Shown piece by piece: positions 63,700 through 64,000 of a stretch of 64,000 bases of DNA. The DNA is from Bacillus chungangensis (GTDB lineage Bacteria > Bacillota > Bacilli > Bacillales > Bacillaceae_C). A program made the translations under genes and the position numbers. Each line of letters opens with the position of its first letter. Position 1 is the stretch's first letter. Location: positions 86,627-150,626 of the forward strand of contig NZ_JAUSTT010000011.1 of the NCBI RefSeq assembly GCF_030812995.1. Direction: 5' to 3'. Below the pieces are notes generated by a model, which searched no databases, had not been told where the DNA came from, and worked only from the letters and a program-made list of their open reading frames with translations.

Positions 63700-63944
63700 T
63701 GAACCTTGAAAACTGAACAAAACAAAACGTCAATATTAATTCTAAAATTATTATTAAACATGAGCTATTCAAGCTTCTAAATAATAGTGCATGATGTTTT
63801 GAACTCGATGACCCTCGTTTAGAACGTAAAAAGTTCAAGGAGCGAGAAGGTCAAGGAAGTTTTGGTGAGAAGCACCGGAGCGTACAAAAGTACGTAAGGA
63901 TGCGCCGAGCCGAAACTGACGCAGAGATTCGAAGCTCATTGAAC
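63700..63944 (+). other. rrn leader with processing hairpin
   Basis: The leader holds a strong hairpin around GCACCGGAGCGTAC and GTACGTAAGGATGC (about 63872-63904) with flanking segments that can extend it. This is probably the region processed to release the 16S 5' end. Confidence 0.55.
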
Positions 63945-64000
63945 TTTTTTGGAGAGTTTGATCCTGGCTCAGGACGAACGCTGGCGGCGTGCCTAATACA
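63945..64000 (+). rRNA. 16S ribosomal RNA, 5' end only
   Basis: GGAGAGTTTGATCCTGGCTC followed by AGGACGAACGCTGGCGGCGT is the universal 16S 5' sequence. The gene runs off the right edge. Confidence 0.97.

Overview
The window is a low-GC Bacillaceae (Bacillus sensu lato) chromosome segment centred on the replication origin. Gene order from the yycFG/walRK end through purA, dnaB, rplI, the rpsF cluster, parAB, noc, mnmGE, rpmH, dnaA, dnaN, recF, gyrBA, guaB, dacA, serS, dnaX and recR to bofA and a 16S rRNA gene closely follows Bacillus subtilis, and protein sequences (WalR, DnaA, Soj, Noc, RemB, BofA, YyaC, YaaH) are recognisably of that lineage. Sporulation genes mark an endospore former. I cannot name the species from sequence alone.

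Layout. 1-13.5 kb (minus strand, leading strand of the left replichore): walK (partial), walR, an M23 peptidase, tRNA-Asp/tRNA-Phe, purA under a PurR-type double box, a class A beta-lactamase-like protein, dnaB, rplI, gdpP, yybS. 13.5-23.3 kb: accessory region. It holds an AT-rich cassette (DCC thiol oxidoreductase, transglutaminase-like membrane protein, HTTM/SdpB-type membrane protein, DUF5819/SdpA-like protein, and a divergent 100-residue secreted peptide) bracketed by two decayed direct copies of an IS256-type transposase gene, then a FapR-controlled plsC-fabHB pair and a cytochrome bd-type oxidase (cydAB). 23.5-37.8 kb: rpsF-ssb-rpsR, ychF, yyaC, parAB, noc, rsmG, mnmG, mnmE, khpB, spoIIIJ, rnpA, rpmH, with two exact parS sites. 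37.8-40 kb: bipartite oriC around dnaA, with DnaA boxes on both sides and a DnaA-trio-like unwinding tract before dnaN. 40-64 kb (plus strand, right replichore): dnaN, yaaA, recF, remB, gyrB, gyrA, an HD-GYP-like protein, a tRNA-Ile/tRNA-Ala/5S cluster that lacks 16S and 23S, yaaC, guaB, dacA, pdxS (no pdxT), T-box-controlled serS, tRNA-Ser, yaaH, tadA, SRP RNA, dnaX, yaaK, recR, yaaL, bofA, and the start of an rrn operon with two promoters.

The strongest candidate for an undescribed system is the 14.7-18.5 kb cassette. It looks like a relative of the SdpABC killing-peptide system: a secreted hydrophobic peptide without cysteines, next to a divergent operon for membrane maturation proteins, here with a transglutaminase-like enzyme and a DCC oxidoreductase added. 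Other unusual points are a PdxS whose PdxT-contacting N-terminal helix sequence is replaced and which has no pdxT neighbour, an rRNA operon reduced to tRNAs plus 5S, and a family of structured intergenic repeats (four near-complete copies and at least one fragment).
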